In this document: one piece after another, positions 1 through 10,876 of the stretch
Numbering within the stretch: the first letter of the stretch is position 1
Layout: each line of letters starts with the position of its first letter
Assembly: GCA_028583415.1 (NCBI GenBank)
Contig: CM053276.1
Span: forward strand, 13,103,774 to 13,167,773
DNA from: Protea cynaroides
Lineage: Eukaryota > Streptophyta > Magnoliopsida > Proteales > Proteaceae
Direction: 5' to 3'
Length of the DNA stretch: 64,000 nucleotides
Made by a program: the position numbers and the translations under genes
The notes under the pieces: generated by a model
Database searches by the model: none
What the model saw: the letters and a program-made list of their open reading frames with translations, nothing else
Told to the model about the DNA's origin: nothing

Positions 1-1534
1 CCCCACAAAGGTGGAAAATGACACAAAGGTGGAAAATGACAGAAACTCTCTCCCTTTATCAGAAAGGAAGTTTTTTTTTTCTTTGTGCCTCATTAGAATC
101 GGTCCCTAAATGCTAGCTCATAAAGAGAGGATGCCCAAATCTTTATAAGCCTCTACATCAGGTTATCCATATCCATGAGGGATTCAGATGGAAACCCAAC
201 AAGTTTAATGTCTATAAAAGAAAAAGAAGAGACTGTGGAGGAATATATGAAGGAAAGAACCATCTTCCTCAGTAAACATCCTCCCTTAGCTGGTAGAAAC
301 TAATGAGTAATACCTTATTTGGGAATTTTTTTTTTTTTTTAGTTTGTTTACTATCATATTTTCTTTTTTTTCTTTTTGCTTTTGGGTATCTTGTTAATCC
401 CATGGGTCTTCTTCTTTAGCTTGTCATAGCAAATCCGGGGACGGCAGTGATGGAAAAACTTCACGCATCCAAATTTACAGAGTTGATCGGCCATGAGAAT
501 ATCTTTCTTACAGTGAAAGACGCGGTGGCTGTTGGCCATGTGTTGTCATTGTTGGCAACTTGGCTGATGTGGCAGCATAGTTGAGCTTACAGTCAGAGAA
601 ATGAGGAGATAGGGTGTCAATGCAGGAGAGAGAGTGTCTGTGCAATTGGCAGTGATGAAGAAGCTTTGGGCATGTTCTATAGTGTTCTACAGAGTGTCTG
701 TCTCACAAATGATATGACTTGTTTAATCTAGAGTGAAAAAATAAAGAGAGAGAAATTCTAAAGAGAGAAAGTGGGTGGGCCCCACTAAGGTGACACTGGA
801 TCCCACAATGGGCCCCATTGATGATGTGTTGCAATCTCTAGTGATGCGGCATCTAATGGGGCATTTAACAAGCATATAATGGAGAAAGATAGAAGAGAGA
901 GAATGAAAGGAGAGAAGGACTGTGGGTGGAACCCATGAGTGAGGTGGCCAGCCACCATGGCATCTAGCCAGCCAACCATGGCACTTGGCCATGCCACAGC
1001 AGCTCACAGGCACCACCAGGCCGCTGCCCAGCACCCAACAGCAGCAGCCACATGGCTTAGCCACAAGCTAGCTGTCGTGTCACAAGGCCATGCCGCATGG
1101 GTCCATAGCAGCAAGGGCCGTAGGGCAACAAGGCCTGCATTCCATAGCCGCACGTGCTTGGTCATGCTCTCCCGCAAGAACTAGCATGCACTCCACCTAT
1201 TCGACAATATTCTAGGAGAGAGAAAAGCTCTCTGGAAGTGTCTTCCTGAGATGAGTTTTGTGCTCATCAAACCCAGTTACAGAGGCCAATGATAAAATTG
1301 TTGGGGGTATTTTCGGCCAAACAGAGAGTAAAAGAAGCCATATCAATGGCATAGATGGAGTCTCAACGCAAAAAACCCAATCGAATGGTCTGAGAAAATG
1401 CGGGATCAAGTACTGCTCGTCGATGGCGTTGAGATTCCTATGCGAGTCCTTTTATTGACTAGGAGCAACATATTTTTGGTTGATCATGAAACATTTGTTC
1501 TAATCCTATGGTGGAAGACAAGTAAGGAAGATCG
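1..1534. other. Intergenic, no recognised gene
   Basis: I recognise no protein family in any frame. Poly-T and poly-A runs are scattered through the stretch. A GC-richer block near 940-1160 repeats short CCATGG and GCCATGC-like words, as some plant LTR leaders do, but I found no paired LTR, primer site or target duplication. It is best read as decayed repeat DNA. Confidence 0.5.
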
Positions 1535-1778
1535 GATGCATGAAAATTAATGTGCTGCCGCTATATGAGATCACTTAATTGGCACATGCAAAATTCAGTC
1601 ACTTAAGTGACTGTTTTACATGCAAGAAGATGCCTTTTTGTGATATCTGAATACATGATGCATGAAAATTAATGCACTGCCGCTACATGGGATCACTTAA
1701 TTGGCACATGCAAAATTGAGTCACTTAAGTGACTGTTATGGTGCTTCTCACGTATACGTACACATGCGGGAAGATTTT
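1535..1778. repeat. Tandem duplication, period about 122 bp
   Basis: Two adjacent copies begin at 1535 and 1657, each with the word GATGCATGAAAATTAATG. Both contain the palindrome AGTCACTTAAGTGACT. The second copy diverges towards its end, where a T-run interrupts it. No coding function is visible. Confidence 0.8.
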
Positions 1779-2559
1779 TTTTATGATGTCTGATTGCATC
1801 ATCTTTAAATCAACATATCTCCCCTATCTCCTCTATTATAACTTCAAATTAGGTGATTCAAATTGTCTTCTTCTTTATTGGAAGAGTGGGAGCTGTGGGG
1901 AACAAAGAAAACTGAGTAGAAGCTTGGATTTTTGGCAAAAAAAACCTCTCTTGGAAGGTTTTGGTGAGTTCTAATAGATTAAATATCTACACCAACCTTC
2001 ATGGACATCATTGAGGGTTTATTACAAGCTTGAGAATGGTTGTGAACCATTAATGGAGGTAATGAGAGCTTGTAGAAGAAGCTTCTTTTGTTTTGACTAA
2101 AATACCAAGCTAGAGTTTTTGTTTGATTTTGTATTGAAGATTACTTCCTCTCATTTATACTCTATGGGTTGTGTAAGGTGTCCTTGAGTCTATTGAAGAC
2201 ATGCAAGAACATAGTGGGGCTCTCTTGTTATATTAATGGTGTTTTTGAGTTTCTGAAAAGAAAATATGCACTCAAGGTGTTTGTAAAAACACCAAAGAAG
2301 AGAATGAAGCTTGTTATGACATCTTGGAAGATTGGAGAACCCGGTTTTGGACTTCCTTATATAAAGTGAGCATCCGGTTGTGGAGTTATCAAAGAAAGGT
2401 AATCCATTTGAGCATTTCTCTATTTTATTGTATTTCATAGACTATGAGGTGTTTGATGAAATGTCTATGAGAATACCTAGACTACAGTTGGGTTGGGAAA
2501 TTAAGTTTGTATGAGTTTTCATTGTAGGGTATTGATATAAACTCGTTCATTATATTATT

Positions 2560-3130
2560 TGCTTCCCGTGGGTGCCGGTTAAGCGTGGTATGCAGCGTGT
2601 GCTGAACACTGGTACTTGATACCTGAATTCTTGGCACATTTATGTCTTCCTAGTTTTATGCTGGGTAAATTGGGTGTATGTACTCCCTGCTGTGTAGACA
2701 GTAAAAAGAAATGTATTTAGTATATATGGAGCCTGTCGGGCATTACTCCGTGGACTTGCCATCACACACTCACACACTGTGGTGGTGAACCACGTACATC
2801 TTGTGTTGTGGGCTGTGTTTATTTTTTATCTTATGAAGTGCGTGGAATGATTTGTAAGATGGGTGTGCAGAATGTGGTAGACCTGGCCACTCTGTGGTAG
2901 CGAGGTGGTTGTGCATACGACTGTGTGTTTGTGATTGCTTCTGTGATAGTGTGGTTGTGGTCAGTGAGTGGATTGTCAACTCAAGACAACACGTTTTTAA
3001 TGAATTATTTAGAAGAATTTTTAAAGACACTGATTCATCCCCCCCTCTCTCAGTGTCAACCTGTGATCAACAGTGGCAACAAATTAATGAAGCATTTCCG
3101 CATTTCCATTCCTAGAAACGAAATGATTTG
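2560..3130 (+). mobile_element. Possible copia-type LTR remnant (R/U5-like)
   Basis: The words CTCCGTGGAC (near 2746) and GGTGAACCACGTAC (near 2783), followed by a T/G-rich stretch and a C-rich CCCCCCTCTCTCAGTGTCA block (near 3040), match the usual layout of plant copia LTR 3' portions. No primer-binding site follows, and I see no second LTR or target duplication. The assignment rests on remembered family style and is weak. Confidence 0.35.
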
Positions 3131-3745
3131 GACATAGGAGTGAATAAAAGAAAATTGGTTACAATAGGGTATATATAGCCTTATAGGGGTGTTGTTTGTT
3201 GTAAAGGTATTTTGAGTCTTGAATAAATTATATCCTTGTAATTGATTATTTTTTACTTAATAAAGATTGATATGAATAATTTACCATTCAATAGACCCTT
3301 CTTCTAAGAGCTCAGCTGCTCAGGATACTCTGGACTGTTTTATTCAAAAAGTAATTTGGACTACACTGGCCATATTAAATAATTGGCTGGTTTTGTATCG
3401 GTTTGTTATTGGGTTGATTTTGGACTTGTTGGGTTTTGGATTCGCTTACTGGTTTCGCAATGGATGTCATCTTACTTTGGTGCTGATGGGATTAACCACT
3501 GTATGTTCAAATTCTTGAGATTCGGTTTAATTCGGGTTAAGATGAAATTCGATTTGGGTTTGAATGGTATACCTTAACGGTTCGGTTTTGTGTTTGCCCA
3601 TTGGAAAGGAAAAGTATTATAACAAACAAACCCGAAACAAGGCATTCGTGCTCCGTCAGAAGGAGAGATTGTGTTTCTTCAGCAGCTTCATCTTCATTTG
3701 CTTCTTCTGATTCGGCAATTCTTCTCTCCTGTTCTCTGTCTGGCC
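3131..3745 (+). promoter_or_regulatory. Upstream region and 5' leader of the FabZ gene
   Basis: This AT-rich stretch precedes the FabZ start codon. No clear TATA box can be assigned. An in-frame upstream ATG at 3671 would extend the protein by 25 residues. The ATG at 3746 is preferred because it begins a typical Ser/Thr-rich plastid transit peptide (MEATTFSYSF). Confidence 0.4.
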
Positions 3746-6700
3746 ATGGAAGCTACGACCTTCTCCTATTCTTTCTCATCTCCGCTTATGTTTCGTTCCA
3801 CTCTCTCTCGGAGGCCCCTCGACCATACCTTATTAGCTTGTCTACCTGGGTTCTCTCAAACAACAAACTCGTTGCCTCGAATCTCTGTTACCAATCCTAG
3901 ATCTCGTGTTTCATCTATTGAATCCAAGGACGGGAATAACTTCATCACTCGCTGCTCTACAAATGGGTCTGACAATCCTGACAATTTGCTTCTCCCCCCC
4001 ACCGAAAAGAGTATGTTCTCTGTGAAATTCGTGTCTTCACCCATTTATTGCACTTTTGTTGTTGTTCTGGCTTTAGCAAGTTGAGTGTTTGTATTCTTGA
4101 ATTTCCTGGATTCATGAGCTTGTGGCAGGATATCCTGCATTTCCAACCGTATTCGATATCAACCAGATTCGCCAGATTTTGCCGCACAGGTGAGCCAACA
4201 TCCAATCCTTTTGCTTTTGTATCTCTCCTTCTAACATTTCCTTTTACGTTTCAAATGCCTAATGTCTTTGTGGTGTCTTTGGTTGTGCTTCAGGTTTCCA
4301 TTTCTTCTGGTGGATAGAGTGATCGAATACACTCCTGGAGTCTCGGCTGTCGCCATTAATAACGTGACAATAAATGATAACTTCTTCCCTGGACATTTTC
4401 CTGAGAGGCCAATTATGCCTGGTGTTCTCATGGTTAAGGTATTTCTCATTCCCGCGTTTACTTAATTATTGATTTTTTGGATACATTTATTTATTATTTT
4501 GCCCTTGAATGTAATGTTTTTTGAGGTGCATTTTCTTTGTTGAACTTTTTTTCCTCATAAAAATCTTAATTTCAAGGTTATATGGTTAAATTTATTGGTC
4601 TATCATATGGGTGCCAGTATTTGAGCTTAGTTATGAGTTCACTTATGGAGCTTTCTGAAGTTCTATTGCAATTGGCCTTGATATGGCTCGCATTTTATGT
4701 TTCCTATGTACTGTTCATGGATGGTACAGTTGCATATATTTTGTTCGACATCTATCATTTTCTTAAATGTTGCTATGGGTGGAAAATTTCCACATTGGAT
4801 AAGTAGTTGTTATAGAATCTGATTGCTTCCTAGTGATCTTCTGAAAAATAAAATGTTGCTTATTTCATCTGACTAGGAGTTTATTGGATCTTTTGGAGAT
4901 CAGTTGCACCGTTTTTATAGTTGTTGAGGGATTACTATTGTGAACCATGAAGTGCATCACTTAGAAAGCTTGACTATTTTGGTGGTGTCCCTGTGTGGCA
5001 GTAGAAGAGACTTACATATTGTAGAAGGTAGAATGAGTTTATTCATTTTTTCCCTTCTTGATTAGGAACTAAAGAAAGATTATTAAGTTTCTAGAACTGT
5101 ACTCTATCCTTTCTCCTTCATATACAACTCAACTCAACTCAACTCAACTCAATTCAGCTTTATACCAACTAAATGGGATCGGTTACATGGATCCTTTTTC
5201 TCCAATAAGCTCTATTCAAAGCAATACTTATTATTAGTCCTAAGTTATGCATGTCTTTCCTCACTACTTCTGCTAGTCATTTACTCATTTTAGTCCAGGT
5301 GAAAAGAAGAATGGACAATTGGACATCCTGTTTTTGATCTTTCCTCTTTACATCTGGTTGCACAAAACATACTCATCCTGCTCCTTTCCAATCATCTAAA
5401 AAACCCAAACACTTTTAAACCCTCTGTTGGGTTGTTGTGGACAGAATACCCATCTTGAGCTTAATGCTTGCCTACTCAACTGAATTCAATTCTCGCAACT
5501 CATCAACTGTACAAAAAATTGGTTCTCTTTGTCAATAGAAAAGCAACGGCCTTTATGAGCCTAATGATATGAGCAAACCTCCATGGGCCCTCTTCATCAG
5601 ATTGCACTCCAAGCAATGGTAGTATAGCTGAATCTCCCTTGAAAATTAAGTTCTTAAAACCTCCTCTACCAGAAAACTCCTGCCCCATACAAAGTAAGAC
5701 AAGTTCAACCCTTACAGGGTTCCTTTCCCCTAAAACTTGTAAGCCCCAAATTAACTTAGAGTAACCCTTGGTTTTAGGAAAGGATAGGTTTATTGTTTTG
5801 GTTTTGGAAAGTGTGTACTGCAAAGAAGAAATTTAAGGTGAAATTAGGGTTTAGAGGGAATGGTGGTGGATGGTAGGAACAGGCTAGGGCTTAATTGAGT
5901 TAGGGTTTTGTGAATTTGTTGCTAAAGTTGGAAGGCTTGAATGGGTTCTGACTTCTGATATAGTGGGGCAGGAATTACAAAGGATTTGGTCACAGTTCAA
6001 TGTTTAGGATTTCGATGGTAGATGAAGGGGTTAAATATTAAGGTTTATGGAAGAAAACTTGAACAATGTTTGGCTAGTAGCCTAATGGAGATTAATAGTG
6101 AAACAGGACTGTTCCAAAACTTGAAGAATCTTCTGTAACAGTAACAAAATAGAAAATAGTAGAGAAGAGTAACTTACGTAGGAATTTTCTTGGGGTTTAA
6201 GGAATCCAACTTCAAAGGGGGTCTATGAATCACACATTAACAGCACAAAGGAAGAAGAGAAATCCTTACATTTATCGAGTTCATTAAGGGCTAATTTTAT
6301 ATGCATTTCTTTATAGCTCATAGTATTATATAGATTTTGTCACCTCCTAAGATGTCAAATAATTTAGAACCTTACTTTTTTGCCCACTTAATATAATACA
6401 TTTGTTTTCTAAGTAAGGGTGATTCTTGTCATTTCACATACTTATTCGAAACTTGCGAGAGAATGACAACTCTTGATGATAAGTCATTTTCAAAAAGTTT
6501 ATGAAAACCCATTTTACCCTTGACTTAAAAAATATCTGGGAATAAAACAAGTGCTAATTAAAAGAAGGTGTCATGCTCTAAAGACAATTATAGAGGTAAA
6601 CCATTTAGACAGTCCCATATATATAAACACATAATCTATTGCTCCTCCCTTGGCTTGAACTTTAAATATTTTTCACTTGAAATTGTTCTGAGGATACTTG

Positions 6701-7899
6701 AAACCAATCCTGATATGGTTGATGTAATCTTGAAGCTTGCCTTTAGGGCATCATGAGTATCAAAATGAGAAAACCGAAGAGGGAAAACCAAAGGAAAAGA
6801 AGAAAAATTAAAATAATTTTTTGGCAATCAATTAGACTGCATTTTTGTTTTTCTTTCTAGTGTACAAATTGTTAATATGAAGAGACTACAGAGAGCATGT
6901 TCCATAATAGTGTGTATTGGATTATTAGTTTAAAATCTATTTGAAAGTCAAGCAGAAAAAATATAAATTGTAAATCACGTCTCTTGTGAGTGTAGTTGTC
7001 CCCTATGACCCTTGTTATCAGAAAGTGTTTCTCATTTTGGTATAAATTAGTTCATTTCTTTTTCTTTTTCTCTTTTTGCATATTCCTTTTTAGCCTGCAT
7101 CAACTTGGTATCAGAGCAAGTTCTGATTCTTGTGGTGAATAATTTCTAGTCTGATTAAAGAACAAGCTAATTCAAAAGATACTTGGATTTAACATGCACA
7201 AATTGAGAAGATACTTCGGCATTGAGAATGGTTGATTCAAACTCGAGGATGAGTTTTTCAAAGTAAGGGATAATGATGCAGTCTAGTCTAGGTATCAATG
7301 AGCTTCAATTTCCAAGGCAGTCTCCAACAATTCTTTTTTAATGGTTATATTGTAATGACTCTTTTACCTTCTCCTATTGGTTTAGCTGAGATAGATAGAA
7401 TGATTGGTATTTTTAGAATTGTGGGTGTGCCAATATGAGCCCCCTGATGAGTCAAGGTCCTCTAATGGTGATTGAGTCCCCAAGCGACCTTGAGTTAAGT
7501 GGTCTTCTCTGACCCTTAGGTTAAGTGGTCCCTCTGGCCCTTGATATCCTCAAGTATTTTTCATTTTGAAATAAATTAATTCATTTTTTTTATTTTACAT
7601 TTCCTTTTTTGGCCTACATCAATTTGGTACCAAAGCAAGTTCTGATTATCGTGGCAAATAATTTCTAGTCCGATTGAAGAACAAGCCAATTCAAAAGATA
7701 CTTGGATTGATTATGCCCAAATTGAGAAGATACATCGGCATGTAAAATGATCGATTCAAACTCGAAAACAAGTTTTTTCAAAGTGGGGGAGAATGATACA
7801 GTCAAGGTATCCAATAAGCTCAACTTCCAAGGCACTCTCCAACAACTCTTTTTAATAGCTATATTCCAACTGTCATATTGTAATTGCTTTTGTACCCTC

Positions 7900-7994
<95 letters not shown>

Positions 7995-9441
7995 ATAATT
8001 TCACATACTACCCAAATACTTTGAGAAACATTACCTACCACCCAAGATTTCGGAAAACATCAACTATCACCCAAAATTCTAAAACGCTACCCCCATTAAT
8101 CGATGGAAGAGAGTTGAAATTTTATCTAGACGTTTATAACCTTCTCATTTTAAACTGAGAAACATTACCTACCACCCACTGGGTCCTTATCCGGCAACAT
8201 CCTACCACCCATTGGTTCCTTCTCCGGCAACATCGAATCTTAGATCATCAAATCTCCGGCAAGTGGTTAGTATTTTTTGTAGGGGAGAATAGAACAAGAG
8301 ATGTTTATCAGGAACAGACCAGAAGAACTAAAGACTAGAAAAAAAAAATTTCGACCGAAGCAAGAGATTGCCTCAGATACAACAGAACAAGAGAGCAGAA
8401 AAATTGTATTCCAGAAAGACAAAACTCAAATCAAGAGCCAAAATCACAAACAAATGTGAGGAAGACAGATCAGACCAAAGAAATCACAAATCAGATGTGA
8501 GAAAGACAGATTAGACCAAACAATCACAAATTAGATGTGTAAAATACAGATCTGAAGCAAGAAATCGCACAAGAGACTGCAGCAACGAAGAAGAGAGAAA
8601 AATACGCACAACAGTGTTCCTCCACCAAATTTTGCTCAAAGATTGCATACAAAGGATTGATCAAACTGGGCTAGATTTCATGAATTTGGAAGACTCAAAG
8701 CAATCATTAGCAAGAGCACTCATTGGCATGTGTTTGCAGCATTTGGTCTGTCTTTGGTTGTTTTTTGTGCTAATCATCAGCAAGAGCACTTAGTGGCAGC
8801 GTCAACATGGATCACATGTTTAATATTGCACTAATATAGGTAGTTTGAAAGGAGGTCATGCTGACTGCACTCAGTGGCATGTGTTTGCAGGATAGAGCTC
8901 TAATTTTCCCTTTTCTTCATCTAGCCGACGGAAGCGGTGGCAGCGATGAAGACTGCAAATGCCAAACACCAGATCACATCCGTGCACTTGTCTAAGGAGA
9001 TCACGACCTCGACCTTGACTGTGAAAAAGAAGAACAGATAGCGTGCACAGTGTATTCTGCCTACAACAACCCCTGTAACCCAGTGTATTCTCTCCGCCAT
9101 CCCCATCCCTTTCGCCGTCATCGCTACCCATTGTCGTTCGATTTTGAGTCCCACTGCCGCCGTCCCTCCTCTTGAGTTTCAGTTGGGGCACCTAGTATTA
9201 CTCGCAGATGCCACCGATTACAGAGTACTCGTTCTGGCCCCCTGCTTTGTAGCCGACGATAGTGTACCCGTCACAGAGGAAACAGAGAAAAATTTCCTTA
9301 CAGTAAGGGCATTACTGTCAATCAAAAAATGATTTTGAACTGACATCAACATTTAACGGTTTTGTCTTAACGGTTTGAGTCTTTTTAATAAACGTTTTAG
9401 AATTTTGGGTGATAGTTGATGTTTTCAGAAATCTTATTCGA

Positions 9442-9494
<53 letters not shown>

Positions 9495-10876
9495 TTTAAA
9501 AGAAATAGATAGAATGAATGGTATTTTTTGGAATTGTGGGTGTACCAATATAAGCCCCCTTGATGAGTGGAGGCCTTCTAATGGTAAGTCCTATACTTGG
9601 GTTGAGTGAGTCCCCAAGAGACCCCGAGTTAAGTGGCCTTCTCTAACCCTTCGGTTAAGTGGTGAGTGGTCCCTATGACCCTTGTCATTCTGAAGTGGTT
9701 CTCATTTTGAAGTAAATTAGTTCCCTCTTTCTTTTTCTTTTTTTTTTTTTTTTTTTTTTTTGCATTTTTAATTTTGCATTTTGCATCACCCGGACCTTGT
9801 GGGCTGCTTTTGAAGATACCGATTCCTGTAATTATTTTTTTATGTTGTGGGAGATTTCCCCCATAGTGGCATTTTGGAAAATCCTCACCCTTAATTCATA
9901 TAATGGAGAGAAACTTGTTCTTAAAGATCCATATTTTGCTATAAGGCTGTTCCACCACTCTTTTGTCTAGCTAGAAGCTTTCCCATCTGACAAATCGTTG
10001 CCATTGAAGATAACGATTCCTGCATACCTATTTTTACATTGTGGGAGATTTCCCTCATAGTGGCATCTCGAAAATCCTCACCCTTAATTCATATTTTGGA
10101 GGCAAACTTATTCTTAAAAGATCCATATTTTGCTATAAGGCTGTTCCACCACTGTTTTGTCTAGCTAGAAGCTTTCCCATCTGACAAGTCGTTGATCCTT
10201 CCTCTGGATTGGGCTATGATTCAATAACTATTGGTGATATGAAATCCTCTCTCTACAAAGAATTGCTATGCTAGTAAGAATTTCTGTAAAATTCCTGACA
10301 AGACTCTCTCCGAACCATCTGCATAGTTGGAAATTGTAGTGAAGCAAAACTTGTAGACTAGAGGATAATGGAGTAGGCCTCAAAACTAAAAGTGCAAATA
10401 TCAAAGTACTCCCAGATCCTATGCACCCAAATTTTCAGCTTCTTCTGATTCTTACATGGCAATGTATCTCATCCTCTTTATTGCTTGAATTGCATATGAT
10501 TTCTATTTCATCTTTTCTCACCCTGGCCCCCAACTGCAAAAGTTGCTTTCATGAACTTTTTGGGCTTGTTTGTTCTCCTGGAAAGTAATTCTGGGTGTGG
10601 CTGTTGATCCAGGCAATGGCCCAGGTTGGAGGTTTGGTGATGCTGCAACCCTATGTGGGTGGCTCTCGTGAAATTTTTTTCTTTGCAGGAGTTGACAAAG
10701 TAAGGTTCCGGAAACCAGTGATTGCAGGTGACACCTTGGTCATGCGAATGACTCTTGTTAAGCTGCAGAAGCGCTTTGGAATAGCCAAAATGGAAGGGAA
10801 GGCATATGTTGGAGAGGAGATAGTATGTGAGGGAGAGTTTTTGATGGCTACTAGTAGTAGTGAACGAAGTATATGA
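3746..10876 (+). CDS. FabZ: Plastid 3-hydroxyacyl-[acyl-carrier-protein] dehydratase (FabZ type), four exons
   Basis: Exons are 3746-4010, 4129-4189, 4294-4438 and 10613-10876, with GT-AG introns of 118, 104 and 6174 bases, giving a 244-residue protein. In the family this hot-dog-fold enzyme dehydrates 3-hydroxyacyl-ACP to trans-2-enoyl-ACP in plastid type II fatty-acid synthesis. Residues 1 to about 88 are a Ser/Thr/Pro-rich transit peptide and linker. The core starts at RYPAFPTVFDINQIR and contains PHRFPFLLVDRV, GHFPERPIMPGVLM (catalytic His143) and AMAQVGG. The family's catalytic Glu, 14 residues after the His in EAMAQ, is here Lys157 (AAG, last codon of exon 3). All splice phases fit, and the rest of the core is strongly conserved, including FFFAGVDKVRFRKPV. 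The huge third intron is packed with transposons. It may be a recently inactivated or altered copy, or the base may be a sequencing error. Identity is very likely; activity is doubtful. Confidence 0.9.
5117..5300 (-). mobile_element. RTE-type LINE 3'-end fragment in FabZ intron 3
   Basis: Read on the minus strand, this ends in an ACTAAATGGG-containing 3' region and a short pentanucleotide tail; on the plus strand it appears as repeated CAACT from about 5126. The same 3' end closes the coding LINE at 20047-22629 and recurs near 41645. No RT coding remains. Confidence 0.6.
5301..6989. other. FabZ intron 3, unrecognised portion
   Basis: AT-rich intron DNA without a recognisable element. A 106-codon minus-strand open frame at 5503-5823 matches no family I know and shows no splice or domain logic, so it is not annotated as a gene. 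Confidence 0.4.
7902..7993. repeat. (TA)n followed by (TG)n microsatellite
   Basis: About 28 TA units run directly into about 17 TG units. They mark the left junction of the insertion in LTR 3 of the TRIM array. Confidence 0.95.
7994..9440. mobile_element. Mutator-like non-autonomous element inserted in (TA)n
   Basis: The left part (8043-8090) and the right part (about 9389-9436) are long inverted repeats sharing GAAAACATCAACTATCACCC. The left end starts GGGATAATTTCACATAC and resembles the TIR style of the element at 45576-50815. The right terminus lacks about 55 bases of the left TIR and passes straight into (TA)n at about 9445-9491. A 106-codon minus-strand frame lies at 8871-9191, with a hydrophobic stretch in an overlapping frame; I recognise no family. 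It could be a captured gene fragment, but nothing proves that. Confidence 0.65.
9445..9491. repeat. (TA)n microsatellite, right junction
   Basis: About 23 TA units flank the right side of the inserted element. The interrupted LTR resumes immediately afterwards at TTGGTTTAAAAG. Confidence 0.95.
9811..10198. repeat. Tandem duplication, period about 194 bp, in FabZ intron 3
   Basis: Two copies start at 9811 and 10005 with TGAAGATA followed by a GATTCCTG-like word, and both end near AAGCTTTCCCATCTGACAA. They differ by scattered substitutions and small indels. The rest of the intron to 10612 is unrecognised, with a normal acceptor (TTGATCCAG) before exon 4. Confidence 0.85.

Larger units (their letters stand above)
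6990..9788 (+). mobile_element. TRIM-like retroelement in tandem form (three LTRs, two short internal regions)
   Basis: A 5'-truncated LTR (about 6990-7102) is followed by a perfect initiator tRNA-Met primer site TGGTATCAGAGC at 7106-7117, a non-coding internal region of about 170 bp, and a purine tract. LTR 2 spans 7274-7621 (348 bp, TG...CA). A decayed primer site (TGGTACCAAAGC) begins at 7625, then a second near-identical internal region ends in AAGTGGGGGAGAA. LTR 3 starts at 7794 and resumes at about 9491 to end in GCATCA at 9788, because a (TA)n-flanked insertion splits it. Short LTRs, a tiny non-coding interior and LTR-sharing tandem copies define the TRIM class. It lies wholly within FabZ intron 3. 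Mobilisation by another retroelement's proteins is inferred. Confidence 0.75.

Noticed and set aside
723..1184. Cys/Gly/Trp-rich and Ala/His-rich open frames
   Set aside because: They come from repeated CCATGG-type words; nothing resembles a known peptide family, and no secretion or splice logic supports a gene.
5503..5823. 106-codon minus-strand frame in FabZ intron 3
   Set aside because: No recognisable family, no exon structure, and composition like random intron DNA.
10680..10690. Possible 3' splice site (TTTTTTTCTTTGCAG) inside FabZ exon 4
   Set aside because: Reading through gives the conserved REIFFFAGVDKVRF block, so the pyrimidine-rich stretch is coding (Phe codons).
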